Shown here piece by piece: positions 11,642 to 24,669 of a stretch of DNA of 64,000 nt. Each line of letters begins with the position of its first letter. The stretch's first letter is position 1. The translations under genes were made by a program, and so were the position numbers. The stretch is from positions 51,012,171-51,076,170 of the forward strand of contig OX421961.1 in the NCBI GenBank assembly GCA_949128115.1, read 5' to 3'. The DNA is from Anaspis maculata (taxonomy: Eukaryota > Arthropoda > Insecta > Coleoptera > Scraptiidae). The notes below the pieces were generated by a model. It saw only the letters and a program-made list of their open reading frames with translations, ran no database searches and was not told the DNA's origin.

Positions 11642-13730
11642 CAATTGTACCTATTAAGCGGTGGTGGATGAGTCAAGCCCAAGAGGGAAGAAAGAATTTT
11701 CGACAGTTGAGGCTGAAACAGTTGCTTAATGTTCCAGATGTCAGCTTAATGTAGCACTGGTTTGATAATCAAATTTTTATGTTTGGAAATTGATTTTCGA
11801 CATCATTCTTAGTTAATTTTTTGAATGATTTGATTTCACCTCAATTAAATGTGACATTCTAAGTATAAGTACGGTGGGAAGCACAAATGGAAATACTCAT
11901 GAATTCTGTCAATATTTCAATTCAACCTACGGCCGCTTCTGAATAGAAATGCTGGTTTATCTGTCACTTTTCTGCTTTGAATAGTGGTGAAATAAAACTG
12001 ATCGGATTAATCCACCACTGAAATTTCCCCAACTGGGGTTCTTTGACGACACTTGACAACAGCCTGCAGCTATGACTATCGAAGCGGTGCAAAGTAAACG
12101 TGCTTGATTTCAAGCTCTTCAAGACCGATTTCAGATATAAATCTGTATTGATAAAAGTGAAATATTGTTTCAATAAAAATGAAAAAAAAAACATCTGGAG
12201 CACATTTATAATGATATTTTATTGACAATCAAATAATAACAGCGTTTTTTTTAACAGTTTCAGTATTGATAATGTCAATGCTTAAAAATATGAGATATTC
12301 ACAAATATCACAGGTGGTATTGGTCCCGGTGCCGAGACTGTTGATTGGGGTTGTTGTTGAGTAGACTAGACAGAACTCTCTTTGTGCGGGGGAGGGGTTT
12401 GAGTGGCACAATTGCGCGATTGTAAGATGGGGGCCCATGTCACATGATAGGGCTTTACCGGCATCTGGGTGGCACAGTTTCGTTTGCTAGACGGCCTAGC
12501 AGTTATTGTGTAGGGGACCATTGAGGCATCTAGCAGGCTTTCTGCAAGGAAGAAGAACATTGTTGAGTCAATTTATCAGGAAAAAAAAAATGGACACAAA
12601 AAATAAGCTGCACATTCTCAATAATTTATTGTCTGTTGTTTTTCAGTTCATGTGGATAATAATATTTGTGTTTCTTTGTGTTTCTTTGTGTTCAAACAAT
12701 GTGTTACAAATCGGTAACAAAACACTTCAAATTCGTCTCATTTATAACCGATTTAATGCCTTTATTAAAAAGTGTACGGTTAGGTAGGTATCAACTTTTA
12801 ATTAACCTGGGGCTGTTTTTTTTTTCGTTCTAATGGATGCTGACGTAGGAGCCATTCTGTCGTGTTTTCATTGAACTCTTTTTGCGAAGCTTAGCACTGA
12901 TGCTAACAACAATATTTACGTTTGTTGAAATTGTCATCTACAATCAATTAAATATCGAATTCATTCTTGACGAACTGTTACTAGCATCAGTTCTAAGCCT
13001 TGCGGTATTGATGTGGCCAATGAAATCTAGCTTCCCATTCTTCCTGAATTACATCTGCGAAGTCACTGAAAATTTTCACTCCTCCATTAATTTCTTGAAT
13101 TTTCTATTTGTCTTTTTATCCATATACGTGTATTATCCTACAATACATAACTCTTAGTTGGATTCATAACTGGTGACGAAAGGGACAAGTTTATTCTTGT
13201 CAGCCTATCAAAAATTTGTGACAATGCGAGCGCATGTAAATCAGAACTAGAATGAAAGTCGAAACACAGCACGTAATTCGGATGTGATGAGGACGGCATT
13301 TCCTAGCATAAAAAATGGCTGAAACAGACTGCGGATTAGCTGTAGAGCGAAAGAGAAACAAATAGATTCTTGTGGTGTGAGTTTCTGCCAATCTGTGTGT
13401 GCAGCTAAAAATGTAACAAAAAAAAGTTATTCAAATCTGGGCTGGCAAGAGAATGAGGGCCTTTTTTCGAAAAATATATAAAAAATTTTGAAAGAAAAAA
13501 CGAGCTTTTCGAATTTTAAAATTTTGAAATACTTATACGGTTTCATACTTGATTTTAGATTACCCTTTTTCTTCTACTCCACTGGTTTCATGAAACTCAC
13601 GTTTAAAGGAAAAACAGTAGGAAATGTCGTCCTTAACACAGGCTGATGGCCAGGAACGCGTTCCGAACCGACACCTGTAACGGCAGATAGTGGTTTTTCA
13701 TCCCAAATAACTTCTATATCTGTATTAGGC
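11642..13730. other. Intergenic stretch, no gene recognised
   Basis: Several short open frames on both strands (for example 11964-12203 and 12882-13157) lack recognisable domains and are AT-rich. Nothing supports a gene. Confidence 0.4.
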
Positions 13731-14120
13731 TGAAAATGTACTGGACCGGTGAGCAAAGCGACGATGAGAGAGGAGAGCAGAGTGACGAAAATAACAATAC
13801 ATAATTCTGTGCAACGGCAACGCTTCAGTATGTGTGTTCTTATAGGAATATGTGAGTTTGTTTTCGTCGCTTTGCTCTCCACTCTCATCGTCGCATTGCC
13901 CAAGGCTGAAAACATACTGGAGCGGTGAGCAACGCGACGATGACAGCGGTGAGCAACTCGACGATGAGAGCGGAGAACAAAGCAACGAAAACAAACACAC
14001 ATATTCCTATAAGGATACACATACTGAAGCATCGCCGTTGCACAGAATATATATTGTTATTTTCGTCGCTTTGCTCTCTGCTTTCATCGTCGTGTTGCTC
14101 ACCGCTCCAGTATGTTTTCT
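13731..14120. repeat. Inverted repeat with open frames on both strands
   Basis: Two arms of about 180-190 bp are reverse complements, each carrying GTGAGCAAAGCGACGATGAG-type words and the sequence around TTCCTATA. Internally the GAGCAACGCGACGATGA unit also repeats directly (about 13925-13975). Long open frames on both strands here share the same mirrored sequence, so they are more likely by-products than genes. Confidence 0.65.
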
Positions 14121-14442
14121 GACTGGCATATTTGACTCTATGTGCTTTTGCACACTCGCCATACCAGAATACGCGAACCAGTTAATTTTTTGGGTTTCTA
14201 TACAAAAACTTGGATTTTTTGTGATGCTGGAAACTTTGAATACTTCTTGTTTTCATGGGTCCGGTTACGTTAGCTCCATCTTTCAAATTTTGTCGAACAA
14301 AATCACAAACCACTCAGAATAGTGTCTAAATAGAAGAAAGATCTGAAATAAAAATTGCGGACCATCCATGCAGATTCTTGCTCTCCCGGATTTACTGTCA
14401 TAGCGATAGTAATAAACCGTCTGGGGAGGGGGGGGGGAGCAA

Positions 14443-15151
14443 CTGCACCTTTTCCAGCTGTAGTTTAGAAAACTTCAGATGTATTTGAGAAAATATGAAA
14501 TGTATTTGAGATTAACCAAATGTAGTTCAGAAATCGACAATGCATTTTAGAAAACTTTACATAGATGTACTTTAGAAAATATGAAATGTATTTAGATTAA
14601 CGAAATGTATTCGAGATATTACCAAATGTATTTTAGAAAAAATTAAATGCATTCCAGATCCACAAAGTTCAATGGAGAAATTGCCAATTGTATTTTTGAA
14701 AACGTTAGATGTATTTACGATAAGATGAGATGTATTTGAGATATTATGAAATGTATTTCAGATTCAGATATTTTGTTTTAGGGTAGAACAGTGATGAAAA
14801 AGCAAACGTTGTTGAGGAAAACGAACTCCAAATTCTCAACTACCATTGGCGGTTTCTCACTTACAATTCACGTTTTCTGAACTACATATCCTTTTTCTAA
14901 AATTCATTTGGTACTTTCTCAACAACATTTGAATATTCAATTATACAACTGGCATATTATTCTAAACTACATTTCCCAGATCTAAAATACATTTGTCAAT
15001 TTCTAAACTACATTTCTCATAATTAAAATACATTTGGCAAATTCTAAACTACATGTCTCATATTTAAAATACAATAGGTGTTTTCTCAAATACATATCGC
15101 TAATCTGAAATACATTTAATATTATCGCAAATACAGTTGGAAATGGTGTAG
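14443..15151. repeat. Inverted minisatellite of degenerate ATGTATTT-containing units
   Basis: The left half (about 14460-14770) is a degenerate tandem array of units of roughly 25-40 bp containing AAATGTATTTGAGA or AAATGTATTTTAGA words. The right half (about 14870-15140) has the reverse-complement words (CTAAAATACATTT, TCTAAACTACATTT). Outer segments at 14443-14465 and 15130-15151 are also inverted copies, so the whole is a mirrored array. Confidence 0.75.
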
Positions 15152-16050
15152 AGGAAGGGGGAGTTGAAAGAGACCACTCACACATAATGCTATTGTGTGG
15201 CGTAGGCTGGAAGAAAAATGGTGCGATGCAATAAAATTATTATAGAATCGGGACGAATTTCATCATTTTCTCCTCACCCTCATGGACTTGAAAATGTCTG
15301 TAGAATTGAATGTGAGAATGTGATGCGTGCCGTTAACAACAAAAGTCTCGAAAAAGATGGAGTTAACGTAACTAGAGCCGTTTTCATATATCATTTCATC
15401 TAGTTTGAAAAAGAGTTTATGAAACTGGAGGCTGATGTAGGTCCATAAGACAAGTCGCGAGGCCCTTACATCATGTCCTTTAAACCAGAACATTCATTTC
15501 CAGATAAAAGATAAAAACAAGTTGAAATTGCTTCAACCGGTCGGATGAACATGTTTTGGTATAGCGAAGTTCAATAAAAACATGATGTTGGCTTCCGCCA
15601 CCAACATCCATCAGAAAAATCAGTCATGAAAAAGCTACTCAGGGCTTCTTGATCATAATCAATATCAACATTTTAGTGTCATTTTAATTTAGAACTTATC
15701 GAGGAATTCAATAATTATTAATCAGTGTATCACAATGTCACTCATTCCAACGATTTTTTTCGTCTCGAATAATGAGCAGTAAACGATGATGGAGCTACGA
15801 ATGAATCCCTCATTAGAGAAAATATCTCAATTCTTCAATCTTTTCCTAAAATTCTAACTTCCCACCCAAAGGGACGGGACCGTCTCATAATGAAATTTCC
15901 ATCCATTCCTTGCTACTCGTCGGCGAAGTTTTGGGGTGACACAACCGATTATTTTGTTCTTCTTCACCCTGTAAAGTCGATGACGCGCACACGGGAACTT
16001 GCAGACTTTTACGAAAAGGCGTGTACCGATTTTCAACCTTACGGTATTTA

Positions 16051-16644
16051 TACAGGGTGTTTTAGTCACCTTGTATAATACTTCGGGAGGTGATTCCTCT
16101 CAGAAAAATAAGTCGAAAAGTAAGAGTGAAATTTTTTCCTCAAGTGCTCCCTGAGGGAGTTACAGCCCCTCAAAGGTGCAAAGTGCAACAAAGTTTTTAA
16201 TTATTTGCTCAAGAACTGTCAAAGGTACGAGCTTCAAACTCAATACTTTCGATAGACTCATTCAATCCAAAACTTTTATTCCTCTTGCATTTTTTCTGTA
16301 AAACGCACCGTTTTGAAGTAAAAGTGAAAAAACACGAACGTGTCTAGAAGAATTTTCAACATAATCCCAATCTCCTCTAATTTCACTACCACTGCTTAGA
16401 TTTATTTAAAAGTTTGCATGTACATTTGTACTGTTTAGAAACTTCACTAGGCTAAATTTGAAGTTCCTACCTTTGACAGTTTTACAGCAAATAATTGAAA
16501 ACTTTGTTTTACTGCGTACCTTTGAGGGGCTGTAACTTCTTTAGGAATCACTTTAGGAAAAAATGTTACTCTTACTTTTCAACTTATTTTCTTGAGAGGA
16601 ATCACTTTCCGAAGTATTATGCAAGATCACCGAAACACCTTGTA
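16051..16644. mobile_element. Inverted-repeat element with TACAGGGTG-type ends
   Basis: The 594-bp element begins TACAGGGTGTTTTAGTCACC and ends in the complement of TACAAGGTGTTTCGGTGA. Both arms continue for about 150 bp or more, including a matching ATAATACTTCGG word and GAGGAATCAC/GTGATTCCTC-type words. No ORF and no clear target duplication. Confidence 0.75.
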
Positions 16645-18583
16645 GATAGTTAAGGGATGTAAATCTATAATGACTGGGCTATTGTTACGAGCCAATAACT
16701 TCTGATTTTTAGAAGTATCTTGAATACCTAGGACCTTCAAACCTCCTAGGTGTTTTTTTTCAGGTATTTCCATCTACCATACCTTTCATACCTATCAAGT
16801 AATCAGTTAATTACCTACGCACGTACGGGAACTGAAGCATACAACTCTGTTAACATTTATTTATTTCTAATGTAAGCTTGCTTGCGGTGTTGCAGAAACA
16901 CAGTAACGTACCAATAAAGCGGCGATGCCATTGAATTTAATGAGTGAGTTTACGATTTTTGTAGGTAGGTCGTTAAAGTGCCCTCACGTATGACAGTAGG
17001 TGGAAGATTTAGAGACGAAGTAAATTCTGGACATTTGTGCGTAAAACAATGTATGGAGTGCAACACATTCTCTCTAAATTAGTAAATTTCTACTGGTAAC
17101 ACTTGCTATTATCATGTTTTTAAGGCGTCAGTCAGTCAATATGATTTTACCAGAGACTTTTTTGTAAATAAGCTGACGAAAACAGCAAGCTATTAACAAA
17201 TGAAACAGTTAGGTATTGTACAATAAATTTAAAGAAAAACTACAAGTTTTTGATACAGGTACCTATACTAAGTTTTACGTAACAAATAAATTACTTACAT
17301 AGATAACTTCCATTACAATCAGCATGTAAATTCAAGAACTAATCTTAATGCATGTTCAAAATAATATTAATTTCTTTCAACTTTTTGCGGTTTGGAGGAT
17401 AGGACGAGAAGCCTATTCTGAAAGTAACTTTCGTGCAATTGTTGGGTATTATTTTTGGTTCAAACGTTATGGAGGCAAGACACAAAGCTCGTGGGGTTTG
17501 GTTGAATGCGGGGATTTCTCGAGTAAACCTTTAATTTTTAGCCTTCAGGAAGAATGGGAAGAAGTGTAGGTTGAAATTGTCGCTCTTTTCCGATTGTACC
17601 ATTACGGGGGATGATTTATGTTGCTTTCTTGCGCGCGCGCTTTGTTTTATTTCTAGTTTTTGTCTTCGCGATTTTCCACCGCACGTTTTACCTCACAGGG
17701 TAGGTCACGGCAAACACGACGTGTTGTGTGAATCAAGCATATTTTTAAGCAAATCATTCCGAAAATGCACGCGACACTGAAACAGACATACATACATACA
17801 TACGGACCATACATCGATACAAAGTTTTGGAGGTAACATCAAGCAACAGAATAAAGTTAAGTACTAGGTATAGGGTAATTTATAATTATTTGAAAATAGT
17901 GAAACGCCGTAGCTTTGAAAGGGATAACGTTGTGAAGTTAGCGGAAATAACCATAATTCTAGAAATTACTCGTTGTAAAATCATTTGAATTGAATAGATG
18001 AGATTAAACAGGAAACTTCACCTTTATTATTTGTAGCCTAATGTTGATGACGCAGTTCGAAAAAAAACTAAAAATAACCACAACAAATACACAAGAAAAA
18101 CAACAACAAAAAAGTGGTGGTTTTTGTCCTGACATAACTTCTTTGATACAGGGTTTCGTTTTATTTTATGTAACTACTGTCATCCTTTATAAAATGGAAA
18201 AGAAAAGCAGGACAGCTATTTTCTCCTTATTATCTGTTGTGATTAGGTATGGTTTGAATTATCAAAAACAAATGGCATGAGCATTTAGTTACTGTTTACG
18301 TATTCTTCAATAATTTCGATTGAATCCTGCCTTACCTTGGAAAAATCAAATGATTTCTTAGACAAAATGCCAGTTGTTGTACAGGGTGCGACGAGAACAT
18401 ATTTATACTTTGAAACATGGAAATTAACACTTCTGGACCAGACCGTGGTCAGATTATCGCATCGAGTGTTTTTCCAATGCAGGTGGTACTTTATTATAAA
18501 TGTAAAAAACACAACAATACTTTTAGACCTCTTGCATATAAGGTTGGCGGCTTTGAACACAGTACGATGGGAATACGTTCTAT
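16645..18583. other. AT-rich intergenic stretch, no gene recognised
   Basis: Contains a short (CATA)n run near 17787-17803 and a solitary ACAGGGTG at about 18382. Open frames (for example 17348-17569 and 18041-18280) show no domain. Confidence 0.4.
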
Positions 18584-18589
18584 TTTATT
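18584..18589 (-). terminator. Candidate polyadenylation signal of the Sidestep-like gene
   Basis: TTTATT on the + strand reads AATAAA on the - strand, about 150 bp after the stop codon at 18738-18740. A second hexamer lies at 18490-18495. The assignment rests on position only. Confidence 0.4.
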
Positions 18590-18737
18590 TTACTGTTGTT
18601 TTACGCATACACACTTATACAAATGGGATGGGGGTACATGAAACACAGTTTCTCATGCAGGTATATCCACTTATTCGTGTACACTGCGAGTATGTTTCGT
18701 AGCAAACGAGTTTTCCAAGTTCATAAGAGTGCGGCTA

Positions 18738-18929
18738 TCAGTCAGGCCGTTTGGGGATGGCCTCCCACGAGAGGTCAGACCCGGACTCACCGTTGGTGGG
18801 GGGAATGAGGTCGGGGTTGTTGTCATCGGTAATGGGGTCTGTGTAGGGCGGCGGCACCCGGGGATTCAGTGGACTTTCCTCCATTTTTGGACTGTTGCGG
18901 GGACGGCGCTCTCTCACCGGACTGTCCAC
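18738..18929 (-). CDS. Sidestep-family protein, last coding exon (cytoplasmic tail)
   Basis: This exon encodes the last 63 residues and the TGA stop (18738-18740). The acceptor TTTCCAG precedes GTGGACAGT, in phase 0, which matches the phase-0 donor at 20141-20146. The tail is polar and Pro-rich, with an RERRPR basic stretch and a PPPY motif, a known WW-domain ligand type, suggesting a cytoplasmic partner. The intron to the upstream exon is 1217 bp. Confidence 0.82.
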   Translation of the reverse strand: MDSPVRERRPRNSPKMEESPLNPRVPPPYTDPITDDNNPDLIPPTNGESGSDLSWEAIPKRPD

Positions 18930-20146
18930 CTGGAAACAAACACAACTTCTCTCAAACAACAAACACTCACACCTTTGTACGAACGGAAACTTTGTTCCGG
19001 AAATGATGTTCCAGAAACTGAACGTATTATCCTGGCCGAGGTCACGTGGGAAAACCGCCTGGCCAGAATAAATAATCCCGACGCGACACATGACAAATTG
19101 TTGCTCTTTATGCTATGAGCGGAATCTGAATCGAATCGAATCATACTGTCTGAGGAAAAAGAAGCAGCAAAGCAGTGGGGGCACATTTTCCTAATTTTGC
19201 TCTTGACACGTAGTCGCGCGTTTATATTTAGCCAGTTCTGTTTAGGTCTTTATTGAAATATTACCTATTATGTAAACAGCCACACACCTTTTTGTGAATG
19301 TTTCCCTCTACCATACCGGAAATTTAGCCGAATACCTTTGTGTTACTTACATTACAACACAGGGTAGGAGTAGGGATTTTCACCGATCACCAACATTCAT
19401 GGGGTCGGCACCATCGTTCAAATTTTAAAATAACATTCCAACTAAACTGATCAACAAAATTAACGTTACACGGCCAAATCTGCCCTAACTTTGAAACTGA
19501 TGAGTAACTTTGGATTGCTAAAAATGATGTTACCTTTTACCTCAAGTTGTAGCTTTAACATCGGTAACAAGTCGGTGAGAGATTTTCAAAAAATCGTCCC
19601 GCTAATTTTTGCTCATCAGTACAATATTTGGATTGAATGCATGCCTTCATGCTGGCGGTGATAAATGACATTATTGGTGATATTGTAACACCCCAGGCAT
19701 CCTTCTCCTTTTACAACTTTTTTGCAATCATTTTACAGACTTGTACCTTTCGCCCTTCGAGATACGAAACCTAGCAATAGAACCAAATTAACGCGGACAC
19801 CACGCTTACACATTACGTATCCTAGTGAATTTCTGTTAGTCCAATTAAGTTCTTATACGTACAAAGTAGCAACCCTTAAGGGAGGATGCTTCATAGTCCA
19901 AGTTACTAAAACATTTAATTAGGGAGCAGAACTGAGTGGTAGTAAAAACTTGATGATTTAATTATTACTCTGCATGGAATGGGTTGTGAATGCTGGAATG
20001 CGTGGAGCAAAGCTTTATAAAGTACTGCGTGCAAAAACGGGAATCTTCAAGTTCCTCAACTGATCAGAAACGGAATTTGATAAGCTACAAGGGTTTTGAC
20101 AAGCGAAAGCTTAGTAACAAAAATGTAAACCCACCGTGGAACTTAC

Positions 20147-20493
20147 TCTAAATCTTCTGATAGCGAATATGATGGCTCCGATAGCACCAGCAACGATCAA
20201 AGTGGAACCGGCGGCCAAGAGGATATACAGCCAAGGCCCAGCGCCGCCCTTATCCCCGTCCGAAGGTCCTGTCGACCTCCTCTGCTCTTTCAGTCCCGGA
20301 GCCGGGAGGGTGCGAAACGTGACGGGCGTTGCATTTTTTGACCATCCCTTCGAATTGATGGAATAGATGGCGGCAGCGTAATCTTGAGCAGAATCCAGGT
20401 TAGTGACGTTGAAGTCTGGCAGTCCGATGGTCGACAAGTTGGCAATGATCTCTTCTCCGGAGTTGAGTACCAATGAAAATTTCTGCTTTAAAC
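20147..20493 (-). CDS. Sidestep-family protein, exon with end of FN3 domain and transmembrane helix
   Basis: The exon opens after TTGTTGCAG and ends before GTAAGT (20141-20146 on the + strand). Its first codon is completed by the single G left by the exon at 46471-46771; the joined sequence across this junction is the family's conserved FDGG. It encodes the rest of a fibronectin type III domain, a short linker, and a helix of about 25 hydrophobic residues (WLYILLAAGSTL onward) followed by RRFR, a typical stop-transfer. N-glycosylation motifs NLS, NVT and NAT are on the outer side. Sidestep proteins are adhesion ligands (for Beaten path receptors) that guide axons; that role is inherited from the family, not shown here. 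Confidence 0.85.
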
Positions 20494-22369
20494 CTGCAAC
20501 AATACCAAATAATAACTTATTTGTATTTATTTCACTTCCTATGCCGTTCTTCCAATTATTATTATCATTATTATTATTATTCCCATGGGTGAGAGCATTA
20601 TAACAATAATTTCGGAGGAAAACCCGCTGCTGGAGCGAGATGCGGAATAGACCGCACACACCAAAATCCTTAATACCTGCAGTTAAAGCTAAGTACTTAG
20701 CTCATTGTTGCAATGGTGTACGCTTAATTCTTATATGGCTTCGGGTAATTTGCTCTGTGTGCATTGGGGCTAATTCCGGCTCTCTGCGACCTGATAGAAT
20801 CTAAATTAGGGCTAAATCCCGCACATTTCGCTTTGTATCAGAGCGTGAGCGTGTGCATGGACCGCAGGAGCTAATTTACGCGGTTATTGTACAAAATTTA
20901 TTTGATTTATTTTCCATTAGCCGGTTGTGCCGATGATGTATGGACTGCGAAGGGACCAGAAGGGATCCAACCGCGCCGCTCTGATTTAGGTAACCCTTTG
21001 GTTCTCCACGTTCGTCCTCGTAAATTCACATAAGCAAGCCTGATGGATTTATTTAGTACTAAATCCGCACAATACCCGAACGTGTGTATAGATACCGGTA
21101 GTAAATAGCGAAACGTAAGTCCATATTGTTGTAAAACAAAGCGAAGCTTATGACACACGTTTCATTATTGTATTCCTGTACCTACATTTCTAATTCCTAT
21201 AGGTATCGCCAGTGAAATATAGAACGATCTGGAGAATAAACGATATCTTATAGATCTTCCATGAAAATTTACCACTACATAGAAACGTGTGCAGTTTTTT
21301 TTTAGCCAAACGAACCTTTTTTTATAAGGTTTTTATACTAAATATCAATTTGTGAAAATTGAACATGATCATGCCATTGAATCCATTAGAGAGTCTGGGA
21401 CGTGTTATAACATGCGGCGCAAGGGCGAATTTCAAAAGTTGAGCTTTTTATTAATACCTACCTGTTCGCTTAATGGCACAAAATTTTCACTATTAATTTA
21501 CGTAAAAGTACCAGCAGAATCTTCCCTACATAATCACATCAAAATGAGCCGAGCAGTTAAGTAGGTAGGTACCTCGAGTTACGTCCTCACACACCTGTAA
21601 ATTTCTCGAGAAAAGCTATTCCGACGAGCATATATACTTTGCCATATAATATAGCAACAACCCTTCAGGCTGTACATAGGTATATATTCGCCTATATACG
21701 GAAGTTTGGAAACGCTAAGAGCATCTTTATTACTTCTCTTGTGATTTGACTCCGTTCTAAATTTTTATGCCTGCTTACATCTATAGCAGCAGGTAATTGC
21801 AATTCACTTTACATCATCTACATAGCAGCCCAGCAGCTTTTTCCATTTTCACTCAAGCAGCGACTTGTACATTTCTTTCTGTTTGTTTCGTTTTTAATTT
21901 ATTTTTAGTTGGATGATAATTGGTCCTAAAGATATAAGTTATAAGGTAGGTTGGTAGGTTCACTTGTGGTCAAAATATTATAGGTAGGTATGTCACGGTC
22001 AAGACTTTTTGAAAATGATGAATAACACTGGTGTTATACCCTTGACAGACTAGAAAGCTTAATGATCATTAAGCGTGAATTACGATGATAAATTACTAGT
22101 GTATCACGTTGTCATTTACTTAATGATCATTCAGAACGTCATTTAGGCCCTTATGATCATCAACTAGGAGTATAACCATAATTGCCGAATAATCGCCGGT
22201 GATCGTGCATCATCGCCGTGACTTTTGAATACCGTTGGCCAGCTTTTCTGCAATGAATCGCGATATCTGTGATAAAGTCTAACATTTCAATACGTCATTC
22301 AGAGTGTCAGACACGTATTTCTGTAATGGAGGAACTGGATTTTGTGTTTTGCCTCTTGCAACAACATTT

Positions 22370-22830
22370 CTTGTACCAAATTATGAGATAATGCCCGTAG
22401 CGTGCACGTATAAGCACGTACGAAAAATTCAACACTCCCCGTTTTACATAAGAAATGACCACCTATTCGCGGAATTTGGATAATATGAACATTGCAAACG
22501 TGCAGCACGATTTCGATTAGCGGCACTTTATTTTTGTCGAATTCGAAAAGTCGAATTTGTTGATGAGGAGATGGGTTTCCGTAAGTATCCGTGAGACAGG
22601 GAGGTATATAATGACCGTAGCGTGCCGGTAGGTATAAGCACATACGAAAAATTGGAAAATCTCCTCGCTTTTACAAAAGAAATGACCGTCTGTTCGCGAA
22701 AGTTGGATGATACGAACATTGCGAACTTAAAGCTGGATATCGGTTGGCGGCACTCTATTTTTGGCAAAGTCGAATTTATTGATGAGGGAATAGGGTAAGT
22801 ATCCGTTAGATAGGTAGGTACCTATATAAG
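22370..22830. repeat. Diverged tandem duplication of about 230 bp
   Basis: 22380-22605 and 22610-22830 are direct copies sharing GCGTGC, ATAAGCAC, TACGAAAAATT, AAGAAATGACC, GAACATTGC and GTCGAATTT words in the same order and spacing. Confidence 0.7.
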
Positions 22831-23150
22831 TGTTCATTTCCATAAATACTTATTCTTATTCCATACTAATCGCAAAAGCAGTTGAAAAATTGCAAAAAGT
22901 TAAAATGACTACACGATAGATACGAACATATGAAGTATTTATAACATGCATCTGTCAGTTGTTTTGTCACTTGCTAGCCGCGCACATAAACCAGGGTCGC
23001 GCGAAATTGAAAGTTGGTTAGACTACCAATAGTGGAACCAACTGAGTCCTATGATGGAACTATGCGATTTTGATCAGGTTATTGACTAAATCATCAGTCT
23101 CTTATTCTTCTTTTCCTCCATTTCTTTCGACTCAATACAAATTCAACACA

Positions 23151-24669
23151 TAAACTGCTTGACAATTGAACTGCAACACCTAAAAATTAGGTGCGTTTTC
23201 AAATTGAGATAGCTCGAGAAATATTTGACGGATTCCAGAAATTCAGGCATGTTAGGGAAGATCATTTCTTTGACTATCGATCGCTGTTATTGATGATAAG
23301 TTTGATTGCACAATTTGTCATATACAGGGTGCCAACGGAGAGCGTGCAGATATGGGCAATCTTTCACCTTGTACAACTTTCGAACAAAAAGTCCGAGATT
23401 TTTTCCATCACCTGCTTTTGAAAGCTTGTATCATTATGCCGAATCGGTTCTGGAATTTTGACCCTAATTTTTTTTTTCAAAAAATTGTGCTCAATTTTCT
23501 GAAATATGCACTTTCTGATTAAGAAAAAGAAATAGAGACATTGTTTGTTTTCAAACGGCGTCCATATTGAATTTGCTTACGAAGATTTTCATTTGAGCCT
23601 CCACATCCCTTAGAAACTACCCCTTTTGGGACACCGTTTCACAACAAGATATGTAATGCTTCATTTAAAAGGCCTAAGAAAAGTACTCATCAGTAATTGG
23701 ATTGAAATAAGGATACTACGATGACCCCACTCGTACAGTTCCCTAAAAACCACCCCTTGACTTCAATGGACAAGGACAGGGTTAGTATGATAAGGCATGC
23801 AATACATGAAAATTCCAAAAAACGTCTTTTCCAACTGTTCCACTAAAAAAGTGATGCTACACAATGACCGTTTACGTAAGTTATCCCAACAGCTACTCTC
23901 TCGAAAGAAGAACTACCCTTTAAAACAATCAGTACTTCCGCAATACCTCATTTGTTGGAATTTTTAAACATCTGTCGCAATAGTTTGCCGCTATGATGAT
24001 TTCATTCACATATCTACCCGAAACTACCCCTTGAATATCGCATAGCCTTTACCTTGCTGCGTTATTTACGAGTTGAAAGAATTTTCGCCTACTAACCGTT
24101 TCATTGAAATGGTGGTGTTTTCTACGATGATAGTACAAAACCTTTCCTGAAACTACCCCTAGAAATCACCCCTGTGAGACGGTGTCCCAAAAGGGGTAGT
24201 TTCTAGGGGATGTGGAGGCTCAAATGAAAATCTTCGTAAGCAAATTCAATATGGACGCCGTTTGAAAACAAACAATGTCTCTATTTCTTTTTCTTAATCA
24301 GAAAGTGCATATTTTAGAAAATTGAGCACAATTTTTGGAAAAAGAAAGTGAGGGTCAAAATTCCAAAACCGTTTCGGCATAATGATACAACCTTTCAAAA
24401 GCAGGTGATAGAAAAAATCTCGGACTTTTTTTTCGAAAGTTGTACAAGGTGAAAGATTGCCCATATCTGCACGCTCTCCGTCGGCATCCTGTGTATGACA
24501 AATTGTGCAATCAAACTTATCATCAATACCAGCACTCGATAGTCAAAGAAATGATCTTTCCTCACCTGAATGCCTGAATTTCTAGAATCCGTCAAATATT
24601 TCTCGAGCTATCTCAATTTGAAAACGCACCTAATTTTTAGGTGTTGCAGTTCAATTGTCAAGCAGTTTA
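23151..24669. mobile_element. Palindromic (foldback) element with TAAACTGC ends
   Basis: The 1519-bp element starts TAAACTGCTTGACAATTG and ends in its complement. Arms of about 500 bp (to about 23670 and from about 24165) are strongly similar. TACAGGGTG lies 172 bp inside the left end (23323), and a mutated inverted copy lies 174 bp inside the right end. The central 0.5 kb is not symmetric. No ORF. Its layout matches the element at 5652-6703. Confidence 0.8.

Noticed and set aside
13574..14322. Several ORFs of 90-156 codons on both strands
   Set aside because: They mirror each other because of the inverted repeat, and no family was recognised.
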